This document shows positions 11,408 through 19,915 of a stretch of 64,000 nucleotides of DNA, piece after piece. How positions within the stretch are numbered: the stretch's first letter is position 1; each line of letters starts with the position of its first letter. The position numbers and the translations under genes were made by a program. The stretch is from assembly GCA_041166385.1 (NCBI GenBank), contig JBEEFW010000057.1, forward strand, positions 1-64,000, read 5' to 3'. Under the pieces are notes generated by a model. That model saw only the letters and a list, made by a program, of their open reading frames with translations, was not told the origin of the DNA and did no database searches. This DNA comes from DASUCS01 sp041166385. GTDB lineage: Bacteria; Actinomycetota; Acidimicrobiia; Acidimicrobiales; JACDCH01.

Positions 11408-12517
11408 GTGCGCGACTTCTCCGACGAGATTGGCGCGCTCCGACAGCGATTGGCTGAGGCCGAGCAGTACCTCCGGATCGAGGAGCTCCGCCAGCGACTA
11501 CCGCAACTCGAGACCGAGGTGTCTCGTCAGGACCTCTGGGACGACCCCGACAACGCGAGGCTCTTGACGGGCGAGTACTCCTCGGCCACCAACGACATCG
11601 AGGCGTTCGATGCACTCGTGCAGCAACTCGACGACGCCGAAACGCTCGCCGAGATGGCCCGTGAAGAGTCCGACGAGAGTCAGGTGCCCGAGATCGAGCA
11701 GACGCTTGCCGCGGTAGCGGCGCGTCTCGACGAGCTCGAGCTGCGCTCGCTGTTCTCTGGCGAGCACGACGAGGTCGATGCGCTCTGCACCTTGTCATCC
11801 GGTGAGGGCGGCGCCGACGCCCAGGACTGGACCGAGATGCTTTACCGCATGTACGTCCGCTGGGCGCAGCGTCACGGCTTCGATGTGGAGGAGGAAGACT
11901 CCACCCCCGGCAACGAAGCCGGCCTGTCGTCCGTCGAGTTCGTCGTGAAGGGCCGGTACGCGTACGGCTGGTTGAAGGCCGAGCGCGGCGTGCACCGGCT
12001 TGTCCGCATGAGCCCGTTCAACGCGCAAGGCAAGCGGCAGACGGCGTTCGCCGCGCTGTCCGTCGTGCCGCTACTGCACGAGGGCGACGTCGACATCGAC
12101 ATCGACGAGGCCGATGTCGAGATGCAGGTGTTCCGTTCGTCGGGCGCGGGCGGCCAGCACGTCAACAAGACGAGCTCGGCCGTGCGGCTGATCCACAAGC
12201 CCACCGGCATCACGGTGTCGTGCCAGGTCGAGCGCAGCCAGCTCCAAAACCGCGCGAAGGCGATGACGATGCTCAAAGCGCGGTTGGCGGACGTCGAGCA
12301 CCAGAAGCGGGAGGACGAGCTGTTGGCGATCCAAGGCGAGCAGCAGCGCGTGGGCTTCGGTAGCCAGATCCGCAGCTACGTGCTCCAGCCGTATCAACTC
12401 GTGAAGGACCTGCGCACCGATCACGAGACCGGCAACGTGGACGGCGTGCTCGACGGTGATCTCGATCCGTTCATCGAGGCGTACCTGCGATGGCAACGCT
12501 CCGCCTCGGCGTCGTAG
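11408..12517 (+). CDS. prfB: Peptide chain release factor 2
   Basis: Class I release factor that reads UGA and UAA and triggers peptidyl-tRNA hydrolysis. The 369-residue protein carries the RF2 tripeptide SPF at about residue 201 and the catalytic GGQ at about 247 in SSGAGGQHVNKTSSAVRL. Many prfB genes need a programmed +1 frameshift around codon 25; here the frame is continuous from the GTG start through the N-terminal helices, so that autoregulation is absent. It starts 15 nt after secA and overlaps the phosphoesterase gene by 28 nt. The secA-prfB-ftsE-ftsX order is common in actinobacteria. Confidence 0.97.
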   Translation: MRDFSDEIGALRQRLAEAEQYLRIEELRQRLPQLETEVSRQDLWDDPDNARLLTGEYSSATNDIEAFDALVQQLDDAETLAEMAREESDESQVPEIEQTLAAVAARLDELELRSLFSGEHDEVDALCTLSSGEGGADAQDWTEMLYRMYVRWAQRHGFDVEEEDSTPGNEAGLSSVEFVVKGRYAYGWLKAERGVHRLVRMSPFNAQGKRQTAFAALSVVPLLHEGDVDIDIDEADVEMQVFRSSGAGGQHVNKTSSAVRLIHKPTGITVSCQVERSQLQNRAKAMTMLKARLADVEHQKREDELLAIQGEQQRVGFGSQIRSYVLQPYQLVKDLRTDHETGNVDGVLDGDLDPFIEAYLRWQRSASAS

Positions 12518-13326
12518 CCGATCCCCATCTCTCCCTGCGTGGAGGAGAGGCGGCGTGGCACAACCCGTACCGGCTCGCGGACGCGCCTGAGCGCCTCGAC
12601 GCTGCGCTCGCGCATCCGCTGCTCGACGACATCGACGCGTTTGCGCTTCTCGGCGATCTTTCGCACTTCGGTGTCCGTGCATCCCTGCGGCGTTGTATCG
12701 ACGCGGTCGCTCAGGCACGCGGCGGGCGGCCGGCTGTCTTGTTGAGCGGTAACCACGACGTGCTCGAGCCGGGTGTTCGCCTCGAGGAACAACTCGAAGA
12801 CTGGAGCTCCGGCGTCGATGCCGCCAAGGTGTTCGACGCTGTCGGTCTCGGCCTCGAAGTGCACGATGTCGCCGCGCTCACCGATCGCGAGACGTATCCG
12901 TTCGATGTGGTCGCTCGACCGGTCGTGCCGAAGGGGCCCACGGGTCATGTCGTCCTCACGCACTTTCCGCTGCTGTCGCTGAGGCGACGCGCCAGAGCGG
13001 CTGGGTTGCTGTACTCGGGGCATCTTTCCGATCTGGCGCCCGCGGTCAGTCCGCTTCCCGAGGACGGCCCGGTGGTGGTGCTCAGCGGGCACCTGCACCT
13101 CCGTGGGGTGACCCACGAACGCAACGTGCTGCAACTCTCGTTCGCGGCGCTGGTCGAGCCGCCGTACGAACTGGCCCGAGTCGACATCGAGTCGAACGAT
13201 CAAGGCCTTACGGTCAACTACGAATGCGCTTCCGCTCGTGCTCCGGATGCGGAGAAGCTCCCGATCCTCGATCCACCCGAAGGTCGATGGCGCTGCCGTC
13301 CAGGCCAGGGGTGGCACCAGCCCTGA
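12490..13326 (+). CDS. Calcineurin-like metallophosphoesterase
   Basis: A 278-residue phosphoesterase with the complete dimetal signature: DPHLS near residue 11, GDLSHFG near 56, GNHD near 82, a THFPLLS histidine in the middle and GHLHLRG near 196. Substrate cannot be assigned; the family includes cyclic nucleotide phosphodiesterases and DNA or phosphoprotein phosphatases. There is no signal peptide or membrane helix, so it is probably cytosolic. It starts inside the end of prfB (28-nt overlap), which is unusual between prfB and ftsE and implies co-transcription with both. Confidence 0.85.
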   Translation: MATLRLGVVADPHLSLRGGEAAWHNPYRLADAPERLDAALAHPLLDDIDAFALLGDLSHFGVRASLRRCIDAVAQARGGRPAVLLSGNHDVLEPGVRLEEQLEDWSSGVDAAKVFDAVGLGLEVHDVAALTDRETYPFDVVARPVVPKGPTGHVVLTHFPLLSLRRRARAAGLLYSGHLSDLAPAVSPLPEDGPVVVLSGHLHLRGVTHERNVLQLSFAALVEPPYELARVDIESNDQGLTVNYECASARAPDAEKLPILDPPEGRWRCRPGQGWHQP

Positions 13327-13411
13327 GAGACCCGCTGGTAACCTCTGCGCCCGAAGCGTGCGGATGCGGAGCGTCCCGCTTCGCGTCCTGCGCCGTCAGC
13401 TCTGCCTTGCC

Positions 13412-14089
<678 letters not shown>

Positions 14090-14097
14090 GAGGATCG

Positions 14098-14988
14098 ATG
14101 GCTCTCAAAGTCGACTACGTGCTCAAGGAGACCGGCACCAACCTGCGCCGCAACCTCACGCTCAGTTTCGCGACCATGGTCACGATCGCGATCGCGCTCA
14201 CCCTCGTGGGCGCGGCACTGCTGATGCGTCAAGGAGTCGCCAACTCCAACAAGCGATTCCACGGCGACATCGGCACCATCGTGTACATGCAGCCCAAGGC
14301 GTCGCAGGACCAGATCGACGCGGTCGGGCGCGCCATCGACACGAACCCGCACGTGCAGTCGAGGACGTATCTCGACCACGAGGCCGCGTTCAAAGAGTTC
14401 CAGGAACTGTTCTTCGACCAGCCCGCGATCAAAGACAGCCTCCATGCCGAGGAAACGCCCACGAGTTACAAGGTGAAGCTGAAGGAAGCCAACTTCGAGG
14501 TCGTCCAATCGCTCGACGACCAATTCTCGAAGCTGCCCGGCGTCTACAGCGTGATCGCCCCGAGCGATGCGGTGAAGCGCCAGGAGGACAGCTTCTCGAA
14601 GTTCAGCACGTTCGCGTTGATCATCGCGGTGGTCGTCGGTGCGACGTCTCTGGTGCTCATCGTCAACTCGATCCGAATCGCCATGTTCGCCCGTCGCCGC
14701 GAGATCGAGGTCATGAAGCTCGTGGGCGCCACCAACTGGTTTATCCGCATCCCGTTCATGGCCGAAGGTCTCGTGCAGGGCATTCTCGGGAGCGTGATCG
14801 GCATCGGCACGGTGGCCGCGCTCAAGTCATGGATGCTGCCGACGTTGGTGTCTGGCGGTGGGATCTGGTCCGGCTTCCACATCGAACCAGCCGATCTGCA
14901 GAAGACATCGTTCGTGTTGATCGGTGCGGGCGCACTGGTGGGCATCTTCGGCTCCGCCGTCGCCGCCACCCGTTTCCTTGACGTGTAA
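14098..14988 (+). CDS. ftsX: Cell-division membrane protein FtsX
   Basis: A 296-residue membrane partner of FtsE. It has the FtsX topology: a short cytoplasmic N-terminus, a first membrane helix at about 21-44, a large extracellular loop that contacts peptidoglycan-hydrolase activators, and three further helices from about 175 onward. The conserved cytoplasmic segment RRREIEVMKLVGATNWFIR lies between the second and third helices. In many actinobacteria the next gene is smpB; here it is a receiver-domain gene, and smpB is found 35 kb away. Confidence 0.95.
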   Translation: MALKVDYVLKETGTNLRRNLTLSFATMVTIAIALTLVGAALLMRQGVANSNKRFHGDIGTIVYMQPKASQDQIDAVGRAIDTNPHVQSRTYLDHEAAFKEFQELFFDQPAIKDSLHAEETPTSYKVKLKEANFEVVQSLDDQFSKLPGVYSVIAPSDAVKRQEDSFSKFSTFALIIAVVVGATSLVLIVNSIRIAMFARRREIEVMKLVGATNWFIRIPFMAEGLVQGILGSVIGIGTVAALKSWMLPTLVSGGGIWSGFHIEPADLQKTSFVLIGAGALVGIFGSAVAATRFLDV

Positions 14989-15030
14989 CTAGCCCGAACC
15001 CTCAAATCGGCGTCCGTTTTTGCCGATACT

Positions 15031-15047
15031 CTCCGGGGAAACCGGAG
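15031..15047 (+). promoter_or_regulatory. Hairpin containing the ribosome site of the receiver gene
   Basis: CTCCGG (15031-15036) pairs perfectly with CCGGAG (15042-15047) around a GGAAA loop. The right arm is part of the Shine-Dalgarno GGAGGAG, so folding would limit translation of the gene that starts at 15060. A second small hairpin precedes it (TCGGC with GCCGA, 15007-15025). Confidence 0.3.
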
Positions 15048-15059
15048 GAGGCTGGGCAG

Positions 15060-15434
15060 TTGCCTTCAGCTGTGGTGTGCGACGACGATCTCATGAGCCG
15101 CCAAGTGCTGCGCGGCCTGTTGACCGACGCCGGTTTCGACGTGATCGGCGAAGTCGACATGGCGATCTCCGCTCTCGACCTGGTGAGCGTCACGCGGCCC
15201 GACGTGCTCGTGCTCGACGTGAACATGCCCGGGCTGTCGGGCGTCGACATCATCAAGGACGTCCAGGAGCGCAGCCCCGACACGAAGATCATCGTGGTGT
15301 CCGCCTACGACGTGGATCACCTCGACGAGCTCGAGCTCGGTGCCGCCGCCGTGCTGCCCAAGACCGATCTCATCCGCTTCGACGAGATACTCGCCGAGGT
15401 CATGGCCGAGCGAGGCACGACTTCCCCGAGCTAG
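15060..15434 (+). CDS. Single-domain response regulator (CheY-like receiver)
   Basis: A 124-residue protein that is only a receiver domain: AVVCDDDLMSRQ acidic pocket at about 4-15, phospho-acceptor Asp in VLVLDVNMPGLSG near 55, Ser in IIVVSAYD near 82 and Lys in AVLPKTD near 103. With no output domain it should relay phosphate or act by protein contacts. The TTG start is needed to retain the acidic pocket; the first ATG would delete it. A strong GGAGGAG lies 9 nt upstream. No kinase is adjacent. Its place directly after ftsEX may hint at a division or envelope link, but that is only positional. Confidence 0.85.
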   Translation: MPSAVVCDDDLMSRQVLRGLLTDAGFDVIGEVDMAISALDLVSVTRPDVLVLDVNMPGLSGVDIIKDVQERSPDTKIIVVSAYDVDHLDELELGAAAVLPKTDLIRFDEILAEVMAERGTTSPS

Positions 15435-15458
15435 GGGAGCCCGGGCCATGATGGCTCG

Positions 15459-16313
15459 ATGGAGTACGCCGAGATCACCTACGAGGTCGACGATCGCGTC
15501 CTGACGATCACGCTCGACCGTCCCGACCGCCTGAACGCATTCACGTATCGCATGCACGAAGAGTTGCTCGACGCGTTCGACCGCGCCGACGCGGACGACG
15601 ATGTGCGCGTCGTGGTCGTGACCGGCCGGGGGAGAGGGTTCTGCGCTGGCGCCGACCTCGGTGAGGCAGGAGGCTCGACGTTCGATCACACCGACGTCCT
15701 CGCCGCGCAAGGGCGGCACCGCGACGAGGGTGGTCTCGTGTCGCTCCGCATCTTCAACTGCACGAAGCCCGTGATCGCCGCGATCAACGGGCCCGCGGTC
15801 GGTGTGGGCGTGACGATGACGCTGCCGATGGACATCCGGCTCGCGTCGGACTCGGCGCGCTTCGGGTTCGTGTTCGCCCGTCGCGGCATCGTGCCGGAGG
15901 CCGCGTCGTCGTGGTTCCTGCCGCGGGTCGTCGGCATCAACAAGGCGGCCGAGTGGACGTACACCGGCCGCGTGTTTCCCGCATCCGAGGCCCTCGAGGC
16001 CGGTCTTGTGCGCTCCGTGCATCCGGCCGACGAGTTGCTGCCCGCGGCGTACGCCATCGCGCGAGAGATCGCGGACAACACGTCGGCAGTGTCGGTGACG
16101 CTCACGCGTCAGATGCTCTGGCGCATGTTGGGCGAGCCGCATCCGATGTCCGCGCATCGCATCGATTCGCAGGGCATCGACTACATGGGTGCTTCGGCGG
16201 ATGCGCGCGAGGGCGTCTCGTCGTTCCTCGAGAAACGGCCCGCCGCGTTCACGATGCGCCCGAGCAGCGACATGCCCGACTTCTACCCGTGGTGGGACGA
16301 GCCGGAGTTCTGA
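15459..16313 (+). CDS. Enoyl-CoA hydratase/isomerase (crotonase) family enzyme
   Basis: A 284-residue crotonase-fold enzyme expected to act on acyl-CoA thioesters. The oxyanion-hole strands are present in GFCAGADLGEA (about 66-76) and INGPAVGVGVTMTLPMDIRLA (about 108-128). The ARRGIVPEAASSW segment near 146 supplies a glutamate at the position used by hydratases, and no second catalytic glutamate is obvious, so hydratase versus isomerase activity is open. It probably belongs to fatty-acid or aromatic degradation. The following phosphotransferase-like gene starts 6 nt later, so the two are likely co-transcribed. Confidence 0.88.
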   Translation: MEYAEITYEVDDRVLTITLDRPDRLNAFTYRMHEELLDAFDRADADDDVRVVVVTGRGRGFCAGADLGEAGGSTFDHTDVLAAQGRHRDEGGLVSLRIFNCTKPVIAAINGPAVGVGVTMTLPMDIRLASDSARFGFVFARRGIVPEAASSWFLPRVVGINKAAEWTYTGRVFPASEALEAGLVRSVHPADELLPAAYAIAREIADNTSAVSVTLTRQMLWRMLGEPHPMSAHRIDSQGIDYMGASADAREGVSSFLEKRPAAFTMRPSSDMPDFYPWWDEPEF

Positions 16314-16319
16314 TGACGC

Positions 16320-17204
16320 ATGCCGGCTGAGGAGATGCCCGCGGCCGAGGTCGATGTCGGGCCGGCCGTCGTGCGGGCATTGCTCACCGAGCAGTTCCCT
16401 GATCTCGTCGACCTCGAGCTGACCGAGCTCGCGTACGGATGGGACAACGCCATCTTCAGGCTGGGCGACGCGCTCACGGTGCGCCTGCCGCGCCGGGCGA
16501 TGGCCGCCGAGCTCGTCGAACACGAGCAACGCTGGTTGCCCGCGTTGGCGCCGCGGTTGCCACTGCCGATTCCCGCGCCGGTGCAGGCCGGACGGCCTGG
16601 CGCGGGCTATCCGTGGTCGTGGAGCGTCTGCCCCTGGCTGCCCGGCGTTGTCGCGACGCGTGCTGCCCCCGACGACCCGTTCGAAGCGGCGGAGACCCTC
16701 GGTGCGTTCTTGTCGGTGCTGCACCACCCCGCGCCCAGCGACGCGCCCGCCAACCCCTACCGAGGCGTACCGCTCCTCGAACGCGACGACGTGGTCCGGC
16801 AACGCGCCGCGCAGCTCTCCGATCTCATCGACGCGCCGTCGGTCGTTGCGTGCTGGTCCGAGCTCGCCGCGACCCGCCCGTGGGCAGGGCCCCCGCTCTG
16901 GTTGCACGGTGATCTGCATCCGGCGAACCTGCTCGTCGACAACGGCCGGCTGTCCGCCGTCATCGACTTCGGCGACATCACCGCGGGCGATCCGGCCACC
17001 GATCTCGCGGTGGCGTGGATGCTGCTCCCCGCCGATGCTCGTACGACGTTCAGGGCCGCGGCGGGCGACATCGACGACGACATGTGGGCGCGAGCACGTG
17101 CGTGGGCGCTGTCGCTGGCGCTCGCGTACTTGGGCAACTCGGCCGACAACCCGATGTTCGCTCACCTCGGCGAGCGCGTGCTCGCCGCCGCACTCGCGGG
17201 TTAG
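16320..17204 (+). CDS. Aminoglycoside phosphotransferase-family kinase
   Basis: A 294-residue protein with the APH/choline-kinase fold. The catalytic loop is LHGDLHPANLLV at about residue 197, and the metal-binding aspartate is in AVIDFGDITAGDPATDLA at about 215. An N-terminal beta hairpin, AYGWDNAIFRLGDALTVRLPR, carries the nucleotide-binding strand. Family members phosphorylate antibiotics but also many small metabolites; nothing here specifies an antibiotic substrate, so resistance should not be assumed. It follows the crotonase gene closely, and its stop overlaps by 4 bp with the convergent esterase gene. Confidence 0.83.
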   Translation: MPAEEMPAAEVDVGPAVVRALLTEQFPDLVDLELTELAYGWDNAIFRLGDALTVRLPRRAMAAELVEHEQRWLPALAPRLPLPIPAPVQAGRPGAGYPWSWSVCPWLPGVVATRAAPDDPFEAAETLGAFLSVLHHPAPSDAPANPYRGVPLLERDDVVRQRAAQLSDLIDAPSVVACWSELAATRPWAGPPLWLHGDLHPANLLVDNGRLSAVIDFGDITAGDPATDLAVAWMLLPADARTTFRAAAGDIDDDMWARARAWALSLALAYLGNSADNPMFAHLGERVLAAALAG

Positions 17205-18115
17205 GCGAAGGCCTTGCGGAGGTGGGCGATCGCGAGGTCGACGGCGTCGTTGGCCGCGGGCCAGATCGACCCGAGTCCGAAGAAGCCGTGCACCTGTCCG
17301 TCGAACCGCCGTACCTCGACGTCGACTCCGGCGTCGCGGAGCCGTTCGGCATAGGCCTCGCCCTCGTCGCGCAGCGGGTCGAACTCCGCGGTGATGACCA
17401 GCGCGGGCGCGACGCCGCTCACATCATCCGCATGCAGCGGCGACACCTGCGGATCCTTGGCATCCGTGGTACCGCCGAGATAGTGGCCGATGAACCAATC
17501 CATCGAGTCGGCGCTGAGGAGATAGCCCTCGGCGTTCTCCTCGTAAGACGACGACGACATCGTGCAGTCAGTCACGGGATAGACGAGCAGCTGGTGCCGC
17601 AGTGGGAGTCCCGCGTCGCGGGCCTGCAGAGCGGTCACCGCGGCGAGGTTCCCGCCGGCGCTGTCGCCACCGATGGCAATCCGAGATGGATCACCGCCGA
17701 GCTGCTGCGCGTGGTCGACGATCCAGCGCAACGCGGTGATGCAGTCGTCGGGCCCGGCTGGGAACGGATGCTCCGGAGCGAGGCGGTAGTCGATCGAGAT
17801 CACGAGCGCGCCGGCGCCGATGGCCAGCTTGCGACACGTGCGGTCCGCCGTCTCGAGGTCGCCGATGACGAACCCGCCGCCGTGGTACCAGACGAGCACC
17901 GGCAATGCGTCGTCGGTGCTTGCGGCATAGACGCGCGCGGGGATGCCGTCGATCGTCACGCTCTCGACGCGCGTGATCTCCGCGGGCTCGCCCTCGAGCA
18001 TCGCCATCATCTGGAGCATCTGCCGCCCTTGGTCGACGCCGGCCTCGCGGAGGGTCGGGCCGCCGGCTTCCGCCAGCTGGTCGAGCATCGTCTTCACGGC
18101 GGGATCGAGAGGCAT
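17201..18115 (-). CDS. HSL-family alpha/beta hydrolase (esterase)
   Basis: A 304-residue esterase of the hormone-sensitive lipase group. The oxyanion motif HGGGFVIG is near residue 85, the nucleophile elbow GDSAGGN near 155, and the aspartate and histidine are in the DPLRDEGEAYAERL and QVHGFFG segments of the C-terminal part. I chose the ATG at 18115, which has AGGAG upstream and matches the family N-terminus MPLDPAVKTMLDQLA; a start 48 nt upstream would overlap the previous gene. It is cytosolic and probably acts on short-chain esters. It follows the mycothiol-type protein gene by 13 nt. Confidence 0.87.
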   Translation of the reverse strand: MPLDPAVKTMLDQLAEAGGPTLREAGVDQGRQMLQMMAMLEGEPAEITRVESVTIDGIPARVYAASTDDALPVLVWYHGGGFVIGDLETADRTCRKLAIGAGALVISIDYRLAPEHPFPAGPDDCITALRWIVDHAQQLGGDPSRIAIGGDSAGGNLAAVTALQARDAGLPLRHQLLVYPVTDCTMSSSSYEENAEGYLLSADSMDWFIGHYLGGTTDAKDPQVSPLHADDVSGVAPALVITAEFDPLRDEGEAYAERLRDAGVDVEVRRFDGQVHGFFGLGSIWPAANDAVDLAIAHLRKAFA

Positions 18116-18128
18116 CGCGGGCTCCTGG

Positions 18129-18899
18129 TCAGATGACGTTGATGTTGTCGGCGACGGCGGCACCGAGCTCGGCGTCGCCTTCGAGGGTGACGCCGAAGTC
18201 GCGCCACGGCCGGCGCTGCGTGCCCCAGATCACGAAGTCGTGCGACGACGATCGAATCGTCGCGGCGACGTCGCCGTCGCCGCCCAACGTGATCGACCCT
18301 GCTCCCGGCCCGGTGATCTCGATGCGCACGGGCGCGGTGACGACCTTGGCCAGCGCGTCCTCGCACATCTGCGGCAGACCGGCGAGCATCCACTCGATCG
18401 TCGGTGCCAGTCGCAGCTCGTCGTTCGGGGGTGACGGGCGGTCGATGGGTCCGGTCGGCTTCAGGATGTCGACTCGGAGATGGCAGTAGTGGTCGAACGC
18501 GAACGCGTTCGGAACGAGGTGCATCGGATGCGATCCGAGGTTCTTCATCGGAATGATCATCGACGCGAGCGGCTCCTCTTGGAGTCCGGCAAAGGCATCG
18601 ATGGCTTGGGCGCTGATCGCCTCGTAGTCGGCAAGCACGTCCGCGGGGCTCCAGTCCTTTCGGGCATCGACGCCGAGCTCCATGTCCTGTTCGACATCGC
18701 TCGTGTCGCTCTCCGGCGCCGGCACCGACGCCGGATCGACGACCTGGCGCAGGCCCATCGTCATGTGGCTGATGACGTCCTGCACCCGCCAACCGTCGCA
18801 GTCGCTCGGCGCATTCCATTCGTCGGCGGAGAGGCTGCGAGCGAGCTTCAGCACCTCTTCGCGCTCGGCTCGCAGTGCGTCGATCGCCGCCTGGCTCAT
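18129..18899 (-). CDS. Maleylpyruvate isomerase-fold (mycothiol-type DinB) protein
   Basis: A 256-residue member of the actinobacterial TIGR03083-like family with the DinB four-helix fold. The opening EREEVLKLARSLSADEWNAPSDCDGWRVQDVISHM includes the conserved tryptophans and the metal-ligand histidine of the WxVxDVxxHM motif; a second conserved segment is NAFAFDHYCHLRVDIL near 140. Relatives include mycothiol-dependent maleylpyruvate isomerase, but most members have no known substrate. The C-terminal half resembles a sterol-carrier-like domain (IEITGPGAGSITLGGDGD). It probably shares a transcript with the downstream esterase. Confidence 0.8.
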   Translation of the reverse strand: MSQAAIDALRAEREEVLKLARSLSADEWNAPSDCDGWRVQDVISHMTMGLRQVVDPASVPAPESDTSDVEQDMELGVDARKDWSPADVLADYEAISAQAIDAFAGLQEEPLASMIIPMKNLGSHPMHLVPNAFAFDHYCHLRVDILKPTGPIDRPSPPNDELRLAPTIEWMLAGLPQMCEDALAKVVTAPVRIEITGPGAGSITLGGDGDVAATIRSSSHDFVIWGTQRRPWRDFGVTLEGDAELGAAVADNINVI

Positions 18900-18972
18900 C
18901 GTTCCCCCAAACCCGGTTGACCGGCGTGGTCCTGTGGCGGACTATATGGCGTTCCATCCGGGCCGAGCGAAG

Positions 18973-19018
18973 GAGGGCCGAGTCCTATGACTGTCGCTGC
19001 CTCCTCCCGTCGGCCCTC
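18973..19018 (+). promoter_or_regulatory. Leader hairpin upstream of RIO-type kinase
   Basis: GAGGGCCGA (18973-18981) and its perfect complement TCGGCCCTC (19010-19018) form a 9-bp stem whose left arm contains the ribosome site of a 13-codon leader reading frame. This is an attenuator-like layout; regulation is inferred from structure only. Confidence 0.35.
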
Positions 19019-19028
19019 GCGCTCCTGA
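18987..19028 (+). CDS. Possible 13-residue leader peptide
   Basis: ATG at 18987 follows AAGGAGG at a 10-nt spacing and opens a 13-codon frame, MTVAASSRRPSRS, ending in TGA 59 nt before the TTG of the kinase gene. The serine and arginine codons fall on the distal side of the hairpin that spans it. No homolog is known to me, and a frame this short can occur by chance. Confidence 0.3.
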   Translation: MTVAASSRRPSRS

Positions 19029-19087
19029 TCTTGTAGGGACGCGCCGCCGGCGGATTCCCATCCGCACTTCCACCGAAGGAGCCCGCG

Positions 19088-19849
19088 TTGGCGCGCGCAA
19101 CCCCCGATTGGGTCATCACCGAGGACTTCGACGACGTCGACCTCGGGGTGATCGCCACTGGCAAGGAAGGCGAGGTCGGACTCGTCGAGCGCACCGCGCA
19201 CGACGGCACTCGATCGCACCTCCTCGCTCGCAAGCGATACCGACCACGCACGGTCAAGAAAGGCGAGCTCCAGGCCCTCGGCTTCGAGCGAGCCCCGACC
19301 TTCCGCAATGACATCATGTACCGCGACGGCCGCAACTACGGGAAGCGCAGCCGCGACCGTCGCGCCGTCGAGACGATGACGAACTACGGCAAGGAGCTCG
19401 TGAAGCAGAAGTGGCTCGGCCACGAGTACGAGGTGATGCACGCCGTGTGGGAGGCAGGCGCGTCGGTGCCGTATCCGATCAGTGCCGGCGACGACGGTGG
19501 CCTACTACTCGAATACATCGGCGACGAGGTGCGAGCCGCCCCCCGCTTGGCGCAAGCGCGACTCTCGAAGCCGGACTTGATGATTGCTTGGGAGCAACTG
19601 CGCGAGAACGTTCGCCTGGTGACCGAGGCCGGGTACGCGCATGCGGACCTGTCGGCGTACAACACGCTGTGGTGGAACGATCAGGTGTGGCTGATCGATT
19701 TCCCGCAGGCCGTCGACCTCGTGCAGAGCCCACACGGCTTCGACTTCCTGCATCGCGACGCGATGAACATCAGCACCTGGTTCTCGTCAAAGGGCGTGGG
19801 AGCCGACGGCGAAGCGCTGTTCGCCGAACTGCTCGCGGCCGCGTTCTAG
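19088..19849 (+). CDS. RIO-type (RIO1-like) protein kinase
   Basis: A 253-residue atypical kinase. The catalytic loop HADLSAYNTLWW at about residue 184 and the metal-binding VWLIDFPQAVD at about 200 match the RIO signature (HxDxSxYN and IDFPQ). The nucleotide-binding part has GKEGEVGLVE and the conserved lysine in LLARKRYRP. Archaeal and eukaryotic RIO kinases act in small-subunit ribosome maturation; the bacterial role is not established. TTG at 19088 is used because AAGGAG lies just before it and it precedes the conserved N-terminus. A leader with a hairpin lies upstream, and a palindromic repeat follows. Confidence 0.85.
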   Translation: MARATPDWVITEDFDDVDLGVIATGKEGEVGLVERTAHDGTRSHLLARKRYRPRTVKKGELQALGFERAPTFRNDIMYRDGRNYGKRSRDRRAVETMTNYGKELVKQKWLGHEYEVMHAVWEAGASVPYPISAGDDGGLLLEYIGDEVRAAPRLAQARLSKPDLMIAWEQLRENVRLVTEAGYAHADLSAYNTLWWNDQVWLIDFPQAVDLVQSPHGFDFLHRDAMNISTWFSSKGVGADGEALFAELLAAAF

Positions 19850-19858
19850 CCCTCACTC

Positions 19859-19907
19859 GAAATTGCGCTGATTGACCACCGCATGAGGGGTCAGGCAGCG
19901 CAATTTC
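19859..19907. repeat. Palindromic intergenic repeat, copy B (best full-length copy)
   Basis: Left arm GAAATTGCGCTGATTGACC (19859-19877), loop ACCGCATGAGG and right arm GGTCAGGCAGCGCAATTTC (19889-19907): 17 of 19 positions pair. It lies between the convergent kinase and SCO6745-family genes and shares the core of copies at 3932 and 8580. Confidence 0.85.
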
Positions 19908-19915
19908 ATGGGGGG

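Noticed and set aside
11408..11500. Programmed +1 frameshift in prfB
   Set aside because: The frame is continuous from the GTG through the N-terminal helices, and no in-frame UGA at a slippery CTT is present.
15066..17165. A 699-codon minus-strand frame opposite the receiver, crotonase and APH genes
   Set aside because: Shadow of three well-supported plus-strand genes; low-complexity translation.
16320..17204. Antibiotic-resistance gene call for the APH-fold kinase
   Set aside because: The fold is shared by many metabolic kinases, and no mobile element or resistance context surrounds it.
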